A program made the position numbers and the translations under genes. A DNA stretch of 64,000 nt, taken from NCBI RefSeq assembly GCF_018224955.1, contig NZ_JAGTUU010000003.1, forward strand, positions 1 through 64,000. Direction: 5' to 3'. The first letter of the stretch is position 1; each line of letters opens with the position of its first letter. This document shows, in pieces, positions 30,489-39,159 of the stretch. The notes under the pieces are model-generated. The model was not told the DNA's origin. It searched no databases and was given only the letters and a program-made list of their open reading frames with translations. This DNA comes from Thetidibacter halocola (GTDB taxonomy: Bacteria; Pseudomonadota; Alphaproteobacteria; Rhodobacterales; Rhodobacteraceae).

Positions 30489-30513
30489 TTGACAGCTGCA
30501 TTTTTATGCAGCT
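30489..30513. promoter_or_regulatory. TTGACA box and 8-base palindrome upstream of the ATPase gene
   Basis: A consensus -35 hexamer TTGACA (30489-30494) abuts the perfect palindrome AGCTGCAT-TTTT-ATGCAGCT (30494-30513). No convincing -10 is seen at the right spacing. The palindrome lies between the divergent binding-protein and ATPase genes and could be an operator for both. Confidence 0.35.
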
Positions 30514-30545
30514 AGCGTTGCGGGCGAAGAGACAGGGGGCGTCGG

Positions 30546-32387
30546 ATGCTGGACATCACGGGTGAGGGCGGGAAACCGGCCATCGCGAAGATCGAGAAGC
30601 TGCGGGTCGAATTCGAGACCAAGGACGGCACCGTGGTGGGGGTCGAGGACGTGTCCTTCGACATCGGTCCCGGCGAGACCGTCTGCGTGGTGGGCGAATC
30701 GGGGTCGGGCAAGTCGGTCTCGTCTCTGTCGCTGATGCGGCTGATCGACTATGGCGGCGGCGACATCGCCAAGGGGCGCCTGCTGTTCGACCGCAAGGAG
30801 GGCGGCGAGATCGACCTCGCCCGCGCCGACCAATCGACCATGCGCAACATCCGCGGCAACGAGATCGGCATGATCTTCCAGGAGCCGATGACCGCGCTCA
30901 ACCCGGTCTTCACAGTGGGTCGCCAGCTGACCGAGGGGTTGCGCGTGCATCGCGGCATGTCCCGCAAGCAGGCCGATGCCCGCGCGCTGGAACTGCTGCG
31001 CGAGGTGCGCATCCCCGAACCGGAACGCCGGCTGAAGCAGTATCCGCACGAATTGTCGGGCGGGATGCGGCAGCGGGTGGTGATCGCCATGGCCATGGCC
31101 TGCAAGCCGCGCCTGCTGATCGCGGACGAACCCACCACCGCGCTCGACGTGACGATCCAGGCCGAAATCCTCGCCCTGATGGACCGGCTCAAGCGCGAGA
31201 CGGGCACGGCGGTGATGTTCATCACCCATGACATGTCCGTCGTGGCGCAGATGGCCGACCGTGTCGTGGTGATGTTCCGCGGCAACAAGGTCGAGGAGGG
31301 GCCGGTCGAGGAAATCTTCGAGAACCCGAAACACCCCTATACCCAGGCGTTGCTGGCCGCGGTGCCGAAACTGGGCGAGATGACGGGCAAGGACCTGCCC
31401 GAACCGATGAAGCTGTTCGGTCGCACCGACCAGAAGATCGCCCCGATCCCCGGCAAGAACGAGGTCCTGCTCGAGGTCAAGGGCTTGACCACGCGCTTCC
31501 CGGTCAAGGGCGGCTTCTTTCGCCGCACGATCGCCAATGTGCACGCGGTCGAGGACGTGTCCTTTTCCCTGAACAAGGGCCAGACGCTGAGCCTGGTGGG
31601 TGAATCGGGCTGCGGCAAGTCCTCGGCGGGCCGGTCGATCCTGCGTCTGGTGGAACCGCAGAGCGGCACGATCAATCTCGACGGTACCGACATCCTCGCG
31701 CTGTCGCAGTCGGAGTTGCGCGAGGCGCGGCGCGACATGCAGATGATCTTCCAGGATCCCTTTGCCTCGCTGAACCCCCAGATCCAGCTTGCCGACCAGG
31801 TGGCCGAACCGATCCACAACTTCCGCACCGAGACCGGCAGCGCGGTCATGGACAAGGTGGCGAACCTGTTCGACCGGGTGGAACTGCCGCGCAGCTTCAT
31901 GCGGCGCTTTCCGCACGAGCTGTCCGGCGGCCAGCGCCAGCGTATCGCCATCGCCCGCGCCCTTGCCCTGAACCCCAAGCTGATCGTGTCGGACGAGGCG
32001 GTGTCGGCGCTGGACGTCAGCGTTCAGGCGCAGGTGCTGAACCTGATGATGGAGCTTCAGGCGGATCTGGGCCTGTCCTACCTGTTCATCAGCCACGACA
32101 TGGCGGTGGTCGAGCGCGTCAGCCACCAGGTCGGGGTGATGTACCTTGGCCGGATCGTCGAGATCGGGCCGCGCCGGGCGGTCTTCGAGGACCCGCAGCA
32201 TCCCTATACCCGCGCTCTGATGAAGGCGGTCCCCATCGCCGACCCGCGCCAGCGCAAGTCCGAGAAGGACCTGAACTTCAAGCCGATCCCCTCGCCGATC
32301 CACCCGGTGGGCTACGAGCCCGAGCGGTCGGTCTATCACGAGGTCAGCCCGGGTCACTTCATCCTGACGTCGGAGAGCGGATACTGA
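30546..32387 (+). CDS. fused double ATPase of a peptide-type ABC transporter (DppD-DppF type)
   Basis: Protein of 613 residues with two complete nucleotide-binding domains. The first has Walker A GESGSGKS (residues about 51-58), signature LSGGMRQRVVIA and Walker B LLIADEPTTALD. The second has GESGCGKSS (about 352), LSGGQRQRIAIARAL and LIVSDEAVSALD, followed by the oligopeptide C-terminal extension that ends each half. Domain order matches GsiA/DppDF fusions. In the second domain Walker B reads SDEAVSALD instead of the usual DEPVSALD. It powers the divergent permease/binding-protein genes and leads the downstream hydrolase genes. Confidence 0.95.
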   Translation: MLDITGEGGKPAIAKIEKLRVEFETKDGTVVGVEDVSFDIGPGETVCVVGESGSGKSVSSLSLMRLIDYGGGDIAKGRLLFDRKEGGEIDLARADQSTMRNIRGNEIGMIFQEPMTALNPVFTVGRQLTEGLRVHRGMSRKQADARALELLREVRIPEPERRLKQYPHELSGGMRQRVVIAMAMACKPRLLIADEPTTALDVTIQAEILALMDRLKRETGTAVMFITHDMSVVAQMADRVVVMFRGNKVEEGPVEEIFENPKHPYTQALLAAVPKLGEMTGKDLPEPMKLFGRTDQKIAPIPGKNEVLLEVKGLTTRFPVKGGFFRRTIANVHAVEDVSFSLNKGQTLSLVGESGCGKSSAGRSILRLVEPQSGTINLDGTDILALSQSELREARRDMQMIFQDPFASLNPQIQLADQVAEPIHNFRTETGSAVMDKVANLFDRVELPRSFMRRFPHELSGGQRQRIAIARALALNPKLIVSDEAVSALDVSVQAQVLNLMMELQADLGLSYLFISHDMAVVERVSHQVGVMYLGRIVEIGPRRAVFEDPQHPYTRALMKAVPIADPRQRKSEKDLNFKPIPSPIHPVGYEPERSVYHEVSPGHFILTSESGY

Positions 32388-32394
32388 GGGCGGA

Positions 32395-32452
32395 TGGGGG
32401 CTCTGCCCCCGTCGCGGGCCGACACCCCCGGGATACTTGAAGCCAGAAGAAA
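32395..32452 (+). repeat. dispersed 3'-end repeat (copy 3)
   Basis: GGGGGCTCTGCCCCC hairpin, then CACCCCCGGGATACTTGAAG and CCAGAAGAAA. It begins eight bases after the ATPase stop codon. Element order is shared with the copies near 25.1 and 35.1 kb. Confidence 0.65.
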
Positions 32453-32521
32453 CGACGGGGCCGGTTCTTGTCCTGCCGGCGCGGGGCCGCTACCTGAGCG
32501 GAGACCCGAGGAGCGAAGCCG

Positions 32522-33679
32522 ATGACCCTGACCCTGACCCCGCGTGACATCCTGGAGACGCTGGTGGGCTTTCCCACCGTCAGCCGTGACAGCAACCTGC
32601 CGCTGATCGACTGGGTCGAAGACTATCTCGGCACGCATGGCATCGCCTGCCACCGGCATTACAACGAGACCAACGACAAGGCGGGGCTCTTCGCCCATGT
32701 CGGGCCCGAGGTCGAGGGCGGCGTGGTCCTGTCCGGCCATACCGACGTGGTGCCGGTCGATGGCCAGCCCTGGGGGACTGACCCTTTCGTGCTGACCGAG
32801 CGGGACGGGCGGCTGTACGGCCGGGGTGCCACCGACATGAAGGGGTTCGACGCGCTGGCGATCTGGGCGCTGGTCGAGGCGAAGAAGCGGGGTGTGACGC
32901 GGCCCCTGCAGATCGCGCTGAGCTACGACGAGGAGGTGGGCTGCACCGGCGCGCCGCCCCTGATCGAGGCGATGGCGCATCTGCCGAAGGCGCGCGACGT
33001 GATCGTGGGCGAGCCCACGATGATGCGGGTCGTGACCGGCCACAAGGGCCACGTCACCTTCTGGGTGCATGTGCACGGGTTCGAGGTGCATTCCTCGCTG
33101 CTCTATCGCGGCGTCAGCGCGATCATGTGGGGCGCCAAGCTGATCGACTGGGCGAACGACGTGAACGACGCGCAGGCCGCGGCAGAGCCGCAGGGGCTGG
33201 CCGGGTATTTCGACCCGCCCTACACCAATGTCCATGTCGGCCAGATCAAGGGCGGCACGGCGCATAACATCGCCGCCAAGGATTGCGAATTCGGCCTGGG
33301 CTTTCGGGTGGTGCCGGGCGAGACGCTCGACCAGTGGCGCCGCCTGGCCGAGGACAAGGCGGCGGAACTGACCGCGCGGATGCGGGCGATCCGCCCAGAG
33401 GTCTCGATCGAGCTGACCGAGAAATTCGCCCTGCCGCCCTTTGCGCCCAGCGAGGACAACAGCGCCGAAGCGCTGGTGCGCCAGATCACCGGCGACAACT
33501 CGGTCAACTGCGTGAGCTACGGCACCGAGGCGAGCCATTTCCAGACCGCCGGCTATCACGCCGTGGTCTGCGGACCCGGCAGCATCGAGGTGGCGCACCA
33601 GCCCGACGAATACATCACCGTGGCGCAGTTCGACGAAGGTCGCCGCTTCATGGAGCGGCTGCTGGAGCGACTGGCATGA
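32522..33679 (+). CDS. argE: acetylornithine deacetylase (ArgE-type M20 peptidase)
   Basis: Zinc-dependent hydrolase of 385 residues. Metal ligands fall in VVLSGHTDVVP (His/Asp), GRGATDMKG, SYDEEVGCTG (catalytic Glu pair) and near the C-terminal EVAHQPDEYI. Overall it fits ArgE, which removes the acetyl group of N-acetylornithine, but related enzymes act on other N-acyl amino acids. Its location behind a peptide-importer ATPase and before two more M20 enzymes suggests a catabolic deacylase is possible. GAGGAG precedes the ATG. Confidence 0.85.
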   Translation: MTLTLTPRDILETLVGFPTVSRDSNLPLIDWVEDYLGTHGIACHRHYNETNDKAGLFAHVGPEVEGGVVLSGHTDVVPVDGQPWGTDPFVLTERDGRLYGRGATDMKGFDALAIWALVEAKKRGVTRPLQIALSYDEEVGCTGAPPLIEAMAHLPKARDVIVGEPTMMRVVTGHKGHVTFWVHVHGFEVHSSLLYRGVSAIMWGAKLIDWANDVNDAQAAAEPQGLAGYFDPPYTNVHVGQIKGGTAHNIAAKDCEFGLGFRVVPGETLDQWRRLAEDKAAELTARMRAIRPEVSIELTEKFALPPFAPSEDNSAEALVRQITGDNSVNCVSYGTEASHFQTAGYHAVVCGPGSIEVAHQPDEYITVAQFDEGRRFMERLLERLA

Positions 33680-33746
33680 GACGGACGGCTGGGGCCGACA
33701 AATCTCTGGCAATGGAATTTGCAGCATTGGATGGCAACAGGGCGGC

Positions 33747-35090
33747 ATGACATTCCCGTTCCGCGACGAAGGCCCGGTCGAGCATCGCGGGCCGCTACCC
33801 GAGGCGGTCGACCTTGCCGTGGTCGGCGGCGGCGTCATCGGGATCTGCACGGCGCTTTACGCCGCGCGGGCCGGTCTGTCGGTCCTGGTGCTGGAAAAAG
33901 GGCGGGTCTCCGCCGAGCAGTCCGGTCGCAACTGGGGCTGGATCCGGGTGCAAGGGCGTGATCTGGCCGAGATCCCTGTGGCGCAGGAAAGCCAGCGGTT
34001 GTGGCAGGCCCTGGAGGAGGAGTGCCGGGGACGGCTGGGGCTGCGGACGGTGGGGATCAGCTATCTTGCGCGGACCGAGGCGGACCTGGCCAGGTTCGAG
34101 GGCTGGCTTTCGCAGGCGCAGCCGCTCGGCGTGACCTCGACGATGCTTACGCGCGAGCAGACTCATGCCCTGCTGGGCGGGCCGCGCGCCGGCTGGATCG
34201 GGGCGTTGCACACGCCCTCGGACATGAAGGCAGAACCCTGGGACGCAGTGCCGGAACTGGCGCGGCTTGCCGTGGCCTCGGGGGCATCGATCCGGGAACG
34301 CTGCGCGGTCCGGATGCTGGACGTTTCCGGCGGACGCGTGACCGGGGTCGTGACCGAGGCGGGCCGCGTGCGGGCCGAGCGGGTCGTGCTGGCGGGCGGC
34401 GCCTGGTCGTCGCTGCTGCTTCAGCGGCACGGGGTGCATATTCCGCAGCTTTCGGTGCGCTGCACGGCGGTGGCGACCGGGCCGCTGCCACAGGTGCTGA
34501 ATTCCGCCGCGGTGGACGACCGGATGGCGATGCGGCCGCGCGCCGATGGCGGCTATACGCTGGCGCCCGCCGCCTTTGCCGAGCTTTACCCAGGGCGCGA
34601 TGCGCTGCGCCATCTGCGCACCTACCTGCCGCTGGCCCTGTCGGGCGAGTTCGACACGTATCTGCGTGGGCCGGCACCACGGGGGTTCCCGGATGCGCTG
34701 GGCACTCCGCGGCACTGGAGCGCGGCGGAAGAAAGCCCCTTCGAACGGATGCGCATCCTTGATCCCGCGCCCAGTCCCGAGAAGGTGGGCGAACTGCTGC
34801 GACGCTTTGCGCAGATCTATCCGCAGTTGGACCGCGTGCCGGTCAGGGCCGCCTGGGCGGGGATGATCGACGTTCTACCCGACGTGGTGCCGGTCGTGGG
34901 GCCGGTCGATCCGCTGCCCGGTTTGATCGCGGTGACGGGCATGTGCGGGCACGGGTTCGGCGCGGGGCCGGGGTTCGGACGCATCGCCGCCGACCTGGCG
35001 TTGGGACGCGATCCGGGGATCGATCTGTCGCGGTTCCGCTTCGGCCGGTTTTCCGACGGCTCGGCGCTGGTGAAGGGGCCGAACCTCTAG
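33747..35090 (+). CDS. DAO-family FAD-dependent oxidoreductase
   Basis: Protein of 447 residues with an FAD-binding Rossmann motif VVGGGVIGICTALYAARAG (about residues 25-43) and the DAO-family C-terminal block GLIAVTGMCGHGFGAGPGFG. The N-terminal SGRNWGWIRVQGRD segment is typical of D-amino acid or glycine-oxidase-like members. It probably oxidises a secondary or D-amino acid released by the neighbouring hydrolases. It lies 67 bases after argE; a dispersed repeat starts right after its stop. Confidence 0.85.
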   Translation: MTFPFRDEGPVEHRGPLPEAVDLAVVGGGVIGICTALYAARAGLSVLVLEKGRVSAEQSGRNWGWIRVQGRDLAEIPVAQESQRLWQALEEECRGRLGLRTVGISYLARTEADLARFEGWLSQAQPLGVTSTMLTREQTHALLGGPRAGWIGALHTPSDMKAEPWDAVPELARLAVASGASIRERCAVRMLDVSGGRVTGVVTEAGRVRAERVVLAGGAWSSLLLQRHGVHIPQLSVRCTAVATGPLPQVLNSAAVDDRMAMRPRADGGYTLAPAAFAELYPGRDALRHLRTYLPLALSGEFDTYLRGPAPRGFPDALGTPRHWSAAEESPFERMRILDPAPSPEKVGELLRRFAQIYPQLDRVPVRAAWAGMIDVLPDVVPVVGPVDPLPGLIAVTGMCGHGFGAGPGFGRIAADLALGRDPGIDLSRFRFGRFSDGSALVKGPNL

Positions 35091-35152
35091 CGGGCTCTGC
35101 CCCCGTCGCCCGTGCCGGGCGACTCCCCCGGGATGTTTCTGGCCAGAAGAAG
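35091..35152 (+). repeat. dispersed 3'-end repeat (copy 4)
   Basis: GGGCTCTGCCCCC, a short inverted repeat (CGCCCGTGCCGGGCG), CTCCCCCGGGATGTTTCTGG and CCAGAAGAAG. It starts directly after the TAG of the oxidoreductase gene. Closest in layout to copy 2. Confidence 0.65.
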
Positions 35153-35216
35153 ACCGGGCGGCTTGAGCCGGGTGCTTGCCGGTGGCAGGCTGTCGTCAAT
35201 TGCGAGGGAGGGGGCG

Positions 35217-36386
35217 ATGCCCGTCAAGAACCGGATCGGCGAGTGGCAGCAGGAACTGACGGGCTGGCGGCATGACCTGCATCGCCATCCCGAGCTGCGC
35301 TTCGAGGAGCATCGCACTGCGGCTTTCGTGGCCGAGCGGCTGCGCGAGATGGGCTGCGACCTGGTGCGCGAGGGCGTGGGCAAGACCGGCGTTGTCGCGG
35401 TTATTCGGGGGCGCCAGGAAGGCTCTGGCCGGGTCGTGGCGTTTCGCGCCGACATGGATGCCCTGCCGATCCTCGAGCGGACCGGGGCGGCGCATGCCTC
35501 GACGGTCGAGGGCAGGATGCATGCTTGCGGCCATGACGGGCACACGACGATGCTGCTGGGGGCGATGCGCTATCTCGCCGAGACGCGGAATTTCGACGGC
35601 ACGGTGGTGGCGCTGTTCCAGCCCGCCGAAGAGGGGGGCGGCGGCGCGAAGGCGATGCTGGCCGACGGCGTGTTCGAGGAATTCGGCGTGCAGGAGGTTT
35701 ACGGGCTGCACAACTGGCCGGGCGTGCCGGTCGGGCAGTTCCGCACCCGACCCGGGCCTTTCCTCGCGGCCAACGACAAGTTCGAGATCGTGGTGACGGG
35801 CAAGGGCGGGCATGGCGCCATGCCGCATCTTGCGACCGACGCCAATCTGGCGGCGGCGCAGATCGTCATGGCGCTGCAAAGCGTGGTGTCGCGCGCCATC
35901 GACCCGCAGCATCCGGCGGTGGTGACGGTGGGCGGGATGCGGTCCGACAGCTACGCCTACAACGTCTTGCCGGATGCCGTGCGGATGCTGGGAACGATCC
36001 GCTTTTACCATGCCGAGGACGAGGCGCTGATTCGGCGCCGCATGCAGGAGATCGTCACCGCCTGTGCCGCGGCGCAGGGCTGTTCGGGCGAGCTGATCTT
36101 TCACGGCGGGGTCGCGGCGCTGGTCAATGCCGACGAGAACGCGCGGCTGGCCGCTGACGTGGCCGAGGCAGTCTCGGGGCAGGTGGTGCGTGACACGGCC
36201 CCCGTCATGGGCAGCGAGGATTTCGGCGACATGCTGACGGCGCGGCCCGGCGCCTTTCTGTTCCTCGGCAATGGCGAGGACAGTGCCGACCTGCACAACC
36301 CGGAATACGATTTCAATGATGCGCTGATCCCCGTGGGGGCGAGTTTCTTTGCCCAGATGGCCGAGACGCGGATGCCGGTGAAATAG
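35217..36386 (+). CDS. M20 family amidohydrolase (hippurate hydrolase/aminoacylase type), copy A
   Basis: Protein of 389 residues. Metal-binding motifs are MHACGHDGHTTML near residue 101 and the catalytic PAEEGGGGAKAM near 138; VMGSEDFGDM supplies a further ligand near the C terminus. The family removes acyl groups from N-acyl amino acids or opens small peptides. It starts MPVKNRI, the same opening as the next gene, and the two proteins are similar throughout, so they arose by tandem duplication. The start at 35217 follows GGGAGGGGG. Confidence 0.9.
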   Translation: MPVKNRIGEWQQELTGWRHDLHRHPELRFEEHRTAAFVAERLREMGCDLVREGVGKTGVVAVIRGRQEGSGRVVAFRADMDALPILERTGAAHASTVEGRMHACGHDGHTTMLLGAMRYLAETRNFDGTVVALFQPAEEGGGGAKAMLADGVFEEFGVQEVYGLHNWPGVPVGQFRTRPGPFLAANDKFEIVVTGKGGHGAMPHLATDANLAAAQIVMALQSVVSRAIDPQHPAVVTVGGMRSDSYAYNVLPDAVRMLGTIRFYHAEDEALIRRRMQEIVTACAAAQGCSGELIFHGGVAALVNADENARLAADVAEAVSGQVVRDTAPVMGSEDFGDMLTARPGAFLFLGNGEDSADLHNPEYDFNDALIPVGASFFAQMAETRMPVK

Positions 36387-36489
36387 GCTTTCGCCTGCCG
36401 AAGAGGCGTTCGGCCTGCGCCTGCGCCTTGCGGCGGGTCCGGCACAGTGGCAGGGTCGCGCGCGAACGACATCGAGAAGGGAACGCATC

Positions 36490-37656
36490 ATGCCGGTCAA
36501 GAACCGCTTTGCCGAATTGCAGGACGAGATCACCGCCTGGCGGCGGGACATCCACGAGAACCCGGAAATCCTGTTCGAGACTCACCGCACCAGCGCGATG
36601 GTGGCCGACAAGCTGAAGGAGTTCGGCTGCGACGAGATCGTGACGGGCATCGGCCGCACCGGGGTCGTGGGGGTCATCAAGGGACGGTCGGCCAAGTCCG
36701 GCAAGGTCATCGGGCTGCGCGCCGACATGGACGCGCTGCCGATCCACGAGCAGACCGGGCTCGACTATGCCTCCAGGACGCCGAATGCGATGCATGCCTG
36801 CGGCCATGACGGCCATACCGCCATGCTGCTGGGCGCGGCGAAATACCTGTCCGAGACGCGCAATTTCGACGGCACGGTGGTGGTGATCTTCCAGCCCGCC
36901 GAAGAAGGCGGCGGCGGCGGCAAGGAGATGTGCGACGACGGCATGATGGACCGCTGGGGCATCCAGGAGGTCTATGGGATGCACAACTGGCCGGGCCGCC
37001 CGGTGGGCAGCTTCGCCATCCGCGAGGGCGCCTTCTTTGCCGCGACGGACCAGTTCGATATCCATCTCGAGGGCAAGGGCGGTCACGCCGCCAAGCCGCA
37101 CGAGACCATCGACACGACCGTGATGGCCAGCCAGCTTGTTCTTGCCATGCAGACCATCGCCAGCCGCAACGCCGACCCGGTGGATCAGGTCGTGGTCTCG
37201 GTCACCTCGTTCGAGACCTCGTCCAAGGCGTTCAACGTGATCCCGCAGCGGGTGCACCTGAAGGGTACGGTGCGGACCCAGTCCAAGGCGATGCGCGCCC
37301 TGGCCGAGGAGCGGATCAAGGGGCTGGCCGCCGGGATCGCCGCGGGTTTTGGCGGCAAGGCCGAGGTGGTCTACCACAAGGGCTATCCGGTGATGGTCAA
37401 CCATGCCGAGCAGACCGATTTCGCGCGCGAGATCGCGACCGCCATCTCGGGCGGATGCGACGAGGCGCCGATCGTCATGGGGGGCGAGGATTTCGCCTAC
37501 ATGCTCGAGGAGCGGCCGGGGGCCTATATCCTTGTCGGCAACGGGGACACCGCGATGGTCCACCACCCGGAGTACAACTTCAACGACGAGGCGATTCCGG
37601 CAGGCTGTTCCTGGTGGGCTGAAATCGTCGAGAAGCGGATGCCGCTGGCGTCCTGA
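36490..37656 (+). CDS. M20 family amidohydrolase (hippurate hydrolase/aminoacylase type), copy B
   Basis: Protein of 388 residues, tandem paralogue of the gene upstream (103 bases apart). It shares MPVKNR at the start, RADMDALPI, MHACGHDGHTAML, PAEEGGGGG and the C-terminal MGGEDFAYML. All catalytic and metal residues of the M20D group are present. The two copies differ mainly in the dimerisation domain, suggesting different acyl or peptide substrates. The 3' end overlaps a small minus-strand open frame. Confidence 0.9.
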   Translation: MPVKNRFAELQDEITAWRRDIHENPEILFETHRTSAMVADKLKEFGCDEIVTGIGRTGVVGVIKGRSAKSGKVIGLRADMDALPIHEQTGLDYASRTPNAMHACGHDGHTAMLLGAAKYLSETRNFDGTVVVIFQPAEEGGGGGKEMCDDGMMDRWGIQEVYGMHNWPGRPVGSFAIREGAFFAATDQFDIHLEGKGGHAAKPHETIDTTVMASQLVLAMQTIASRNADPVDQVVVSVTSFETSSKAFNVIPQRVHLKGTVRTQSKAMRALAEERIKGLAAGIAAGFGGKAEVVYHKGYPVMVNHAEQTDFAREIATAISGGCDEAPIVMGGEDFAYMLEERPGAYILVGNGDTAMVHHPEYNFNDEAIPAGCSWWAEIVEKRMPLAS

Positions 37657-37831
37657 AGCGCGGCGGCAAGGGCGGAACCCGGCGGCTCCGTCGCCGGGAG
37701 ATCCGTGCGATCCGCACGAGATGCCATAGGTTCACCGGCAGTAGCGCTCCATGCAGCAGAAGGATTGGCCACAGGCCCAGCACGGCAGCATAGGCAATGA
37801 AGGCGATGGCCAGAAGGCGCAATCGGCGCAT
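37580..37831 (-). CDS. small membrane protein, possibly a decayed fragment
   Basis: An 83-residue frame starting MRRLRLLAIAF with two hydrophobic segments (about residues 5-20 and 20-35) and the ending LLHGALLPVNLWHLVRI. This resembles the membrane part of larger alphaproteobacterial proteins in which such helices are followed by a longer soluble domain. The last 40 residues are Arg/Pro-rich, overlap the end of the amidohydrolase gene, and look like read-through. No clear ribosome site. I regard it as a remnant or an expressed small protein; evidence does not decide. Confidence 0.35.
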   Translation of the reverse strand: MRRLRLLAIAFIAYAAVLGLWPILLLHGALLPVNLWHLVRIARISRRRSRRVPPLPPRFRTPAASASRRFQPTRNSLPESPRR

Positions 37832-37985
37832 CGACAGAGTGCAGAATGTCGAAAACGCAGAAGAGCCGCCGCGAGGCCGAGTAGGCCAGGGAATGTCATG
37901 GCAGTCCAGACCGGAAAATGTAGTTTCTACAACTTCTGGTAGTTCAATGCATTGACCTCTCGCGATCAATCTCGGGGTGCGCGGC

Positions 37986-38706
37986 ATGGAGACGAATTCA
38001 ACCTCGCGGCGAAAAAAATGTGCAATCGTCACCGGCGCTGCGCGCGGGATCGGGCGCGGTGTGGCGGAGCGCCTGCTGGCCGAGGGCTGGCAGGTCATCT
38101 CGCTGGACATGGCGGGTGACGGGCCGGGGCGGGCGGTGGTCTGCGACGTCTCGGACGAGGCGCAGGTCGTGGCCGCGGTCTCTGGCGTTTCCGACATGCT
38201 GGGCGCGGGCCTGGACCTGCTGGTGAACAATGCCGGACTGGCAGGGGCGTATTCCGGCCCGGTGGAGGATCTGGCGCTGGAGGACTGGAACCGGCGTCTT
38301 GCGGTGAACCTGACCGGCCCTTTCCTGATGATGAAGCATTGTGCGGCGCCTCTGCGCCGGGCGAAGGGGGCGGTTGTCAACATCACCTCGACCCGCGCGG
38401 CGATGAGTGAGCGACATTCGGAATCCTATGCCGCCTCCAAGGGCGGGTTGACCGCGCTGACCCATGCGCTGGCGGTGTCGCTTGGGCCGGAGCTGCGGGT
38501 GAACGCCGTGGCGCCGGGCTGGATCGTGACCGGCGACCCGGGGGCCTTGTCCGAGGCCGATCATGCACAGCACCCGGTCGGGCCGGGCCGGCCGGGTGGC
38601 GGATATCGCCGAGGCGGTGCTTTACCTCGCGCGGGCGGGGTTCGTCACAGGACAAGTGCTGACGGTCGATGGCGGAATGACCCGCAAGATGATCTACGTC
38701 GAGTAG
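37986..38706 (+). pseudogene. short-chain dehydrogenase/reductase with a one-base frameshift
   Basis: An SDR of about 240 codons. The N-terminal part has the cofactor motif TGAARGIGRG, NNAGLAG and the active site YAASKGG (Tyr-X3-Lys) with Ser in ITSTRAA. At a GGG run (38580-38582) the frame breaks: the rest of the family C terminus ([24 protein letters not shown]) continues in the +1 frame to the TAG at 38704-38706. Removing one G restores a complete protein. It is either a recent pseudogene or a sequencing error. It lies 45 bases after an A/T-richer stretch and has only a weak ribosome site. Confidence 0.8.
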
Positions 38707-38772
38707 CGGGACGGGAACGGCGCTCGTCGCCTGCGGCGACATCGCCCCGCCCGCCGTCCCATGCGCGGCGCG

Positions 38773-38997
38773 TCAGGTGGCCGGCGTCGTGGCGGCCTTG
38801 CGGGCGCGGGGCTTTGCGGCGGCTTTGGGCGCCGGTTTTTTCGAAGACGCCTTGCGCGCGGGCTTCTTCTCGGCGCTCAGCACCTCTTGCGCGCGCAGCC
38901 AGTGGTCGAGGTCGCGGCCTTCGGGCCGGCCTTCGTCGAGCCAGATGAGGTAGGCGGTTTCGGCGATCCTCGCGGAATCGGGGAGGGTCCTGGGCAT
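38773..38997 (-). CDS. DUF2934-like small protein with a basic Lys/Ala/Pro tail
   Basis: Protein of 74 residues. The first 45 (RIAETAYLIWLDEGRPEGRDLDHWLRAQE) match the DUF2934 domain found in many proteobacteria. The remaining 30 are Lys/Ala/Pro-rich with KKPARKAS-type repeats, like histone H1 tails, and may bind nucleic acid. AGGAG precedes the ATG at 38995-38997. Function unknown. Confidence 0.7.
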   Translation of the reverse strand: MPRTLPDSARIAETAYLIWLDEGRPEGRDLDHWLRAQEVLSAEKKPARKASSKKPAPKAAAKPRARKAATTPAT

Positions 38998-39159
38998 CGG
39001 CAACTCCTGTCGTTTCGTTAGCGCTATCATGATGGCAGATTTCCTGCGCCGGGACAATCGGAATGCTGCGATTGCAGCGTTGCGATCCGCGTTTTGCGGC
39101 CGGGCCGGCCTGATGTATGCTTGCCGCGTCCGATCGATCCGGCCGGGGAGGGTTCCGTG

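Noticed and set aside
30494-30513. PhaR site in the transporter promoter
   Set aside because: The CTGC/GCAG halves are separated by eight bases, not three, so it does not match the sites in the PHB locus.
38580-38600. Programmed frameshift in the SDR gene
   Set aside because: No slippery heptamer or stimulatory structure typical of programmed sites; SDR genes do not use frameshifting.
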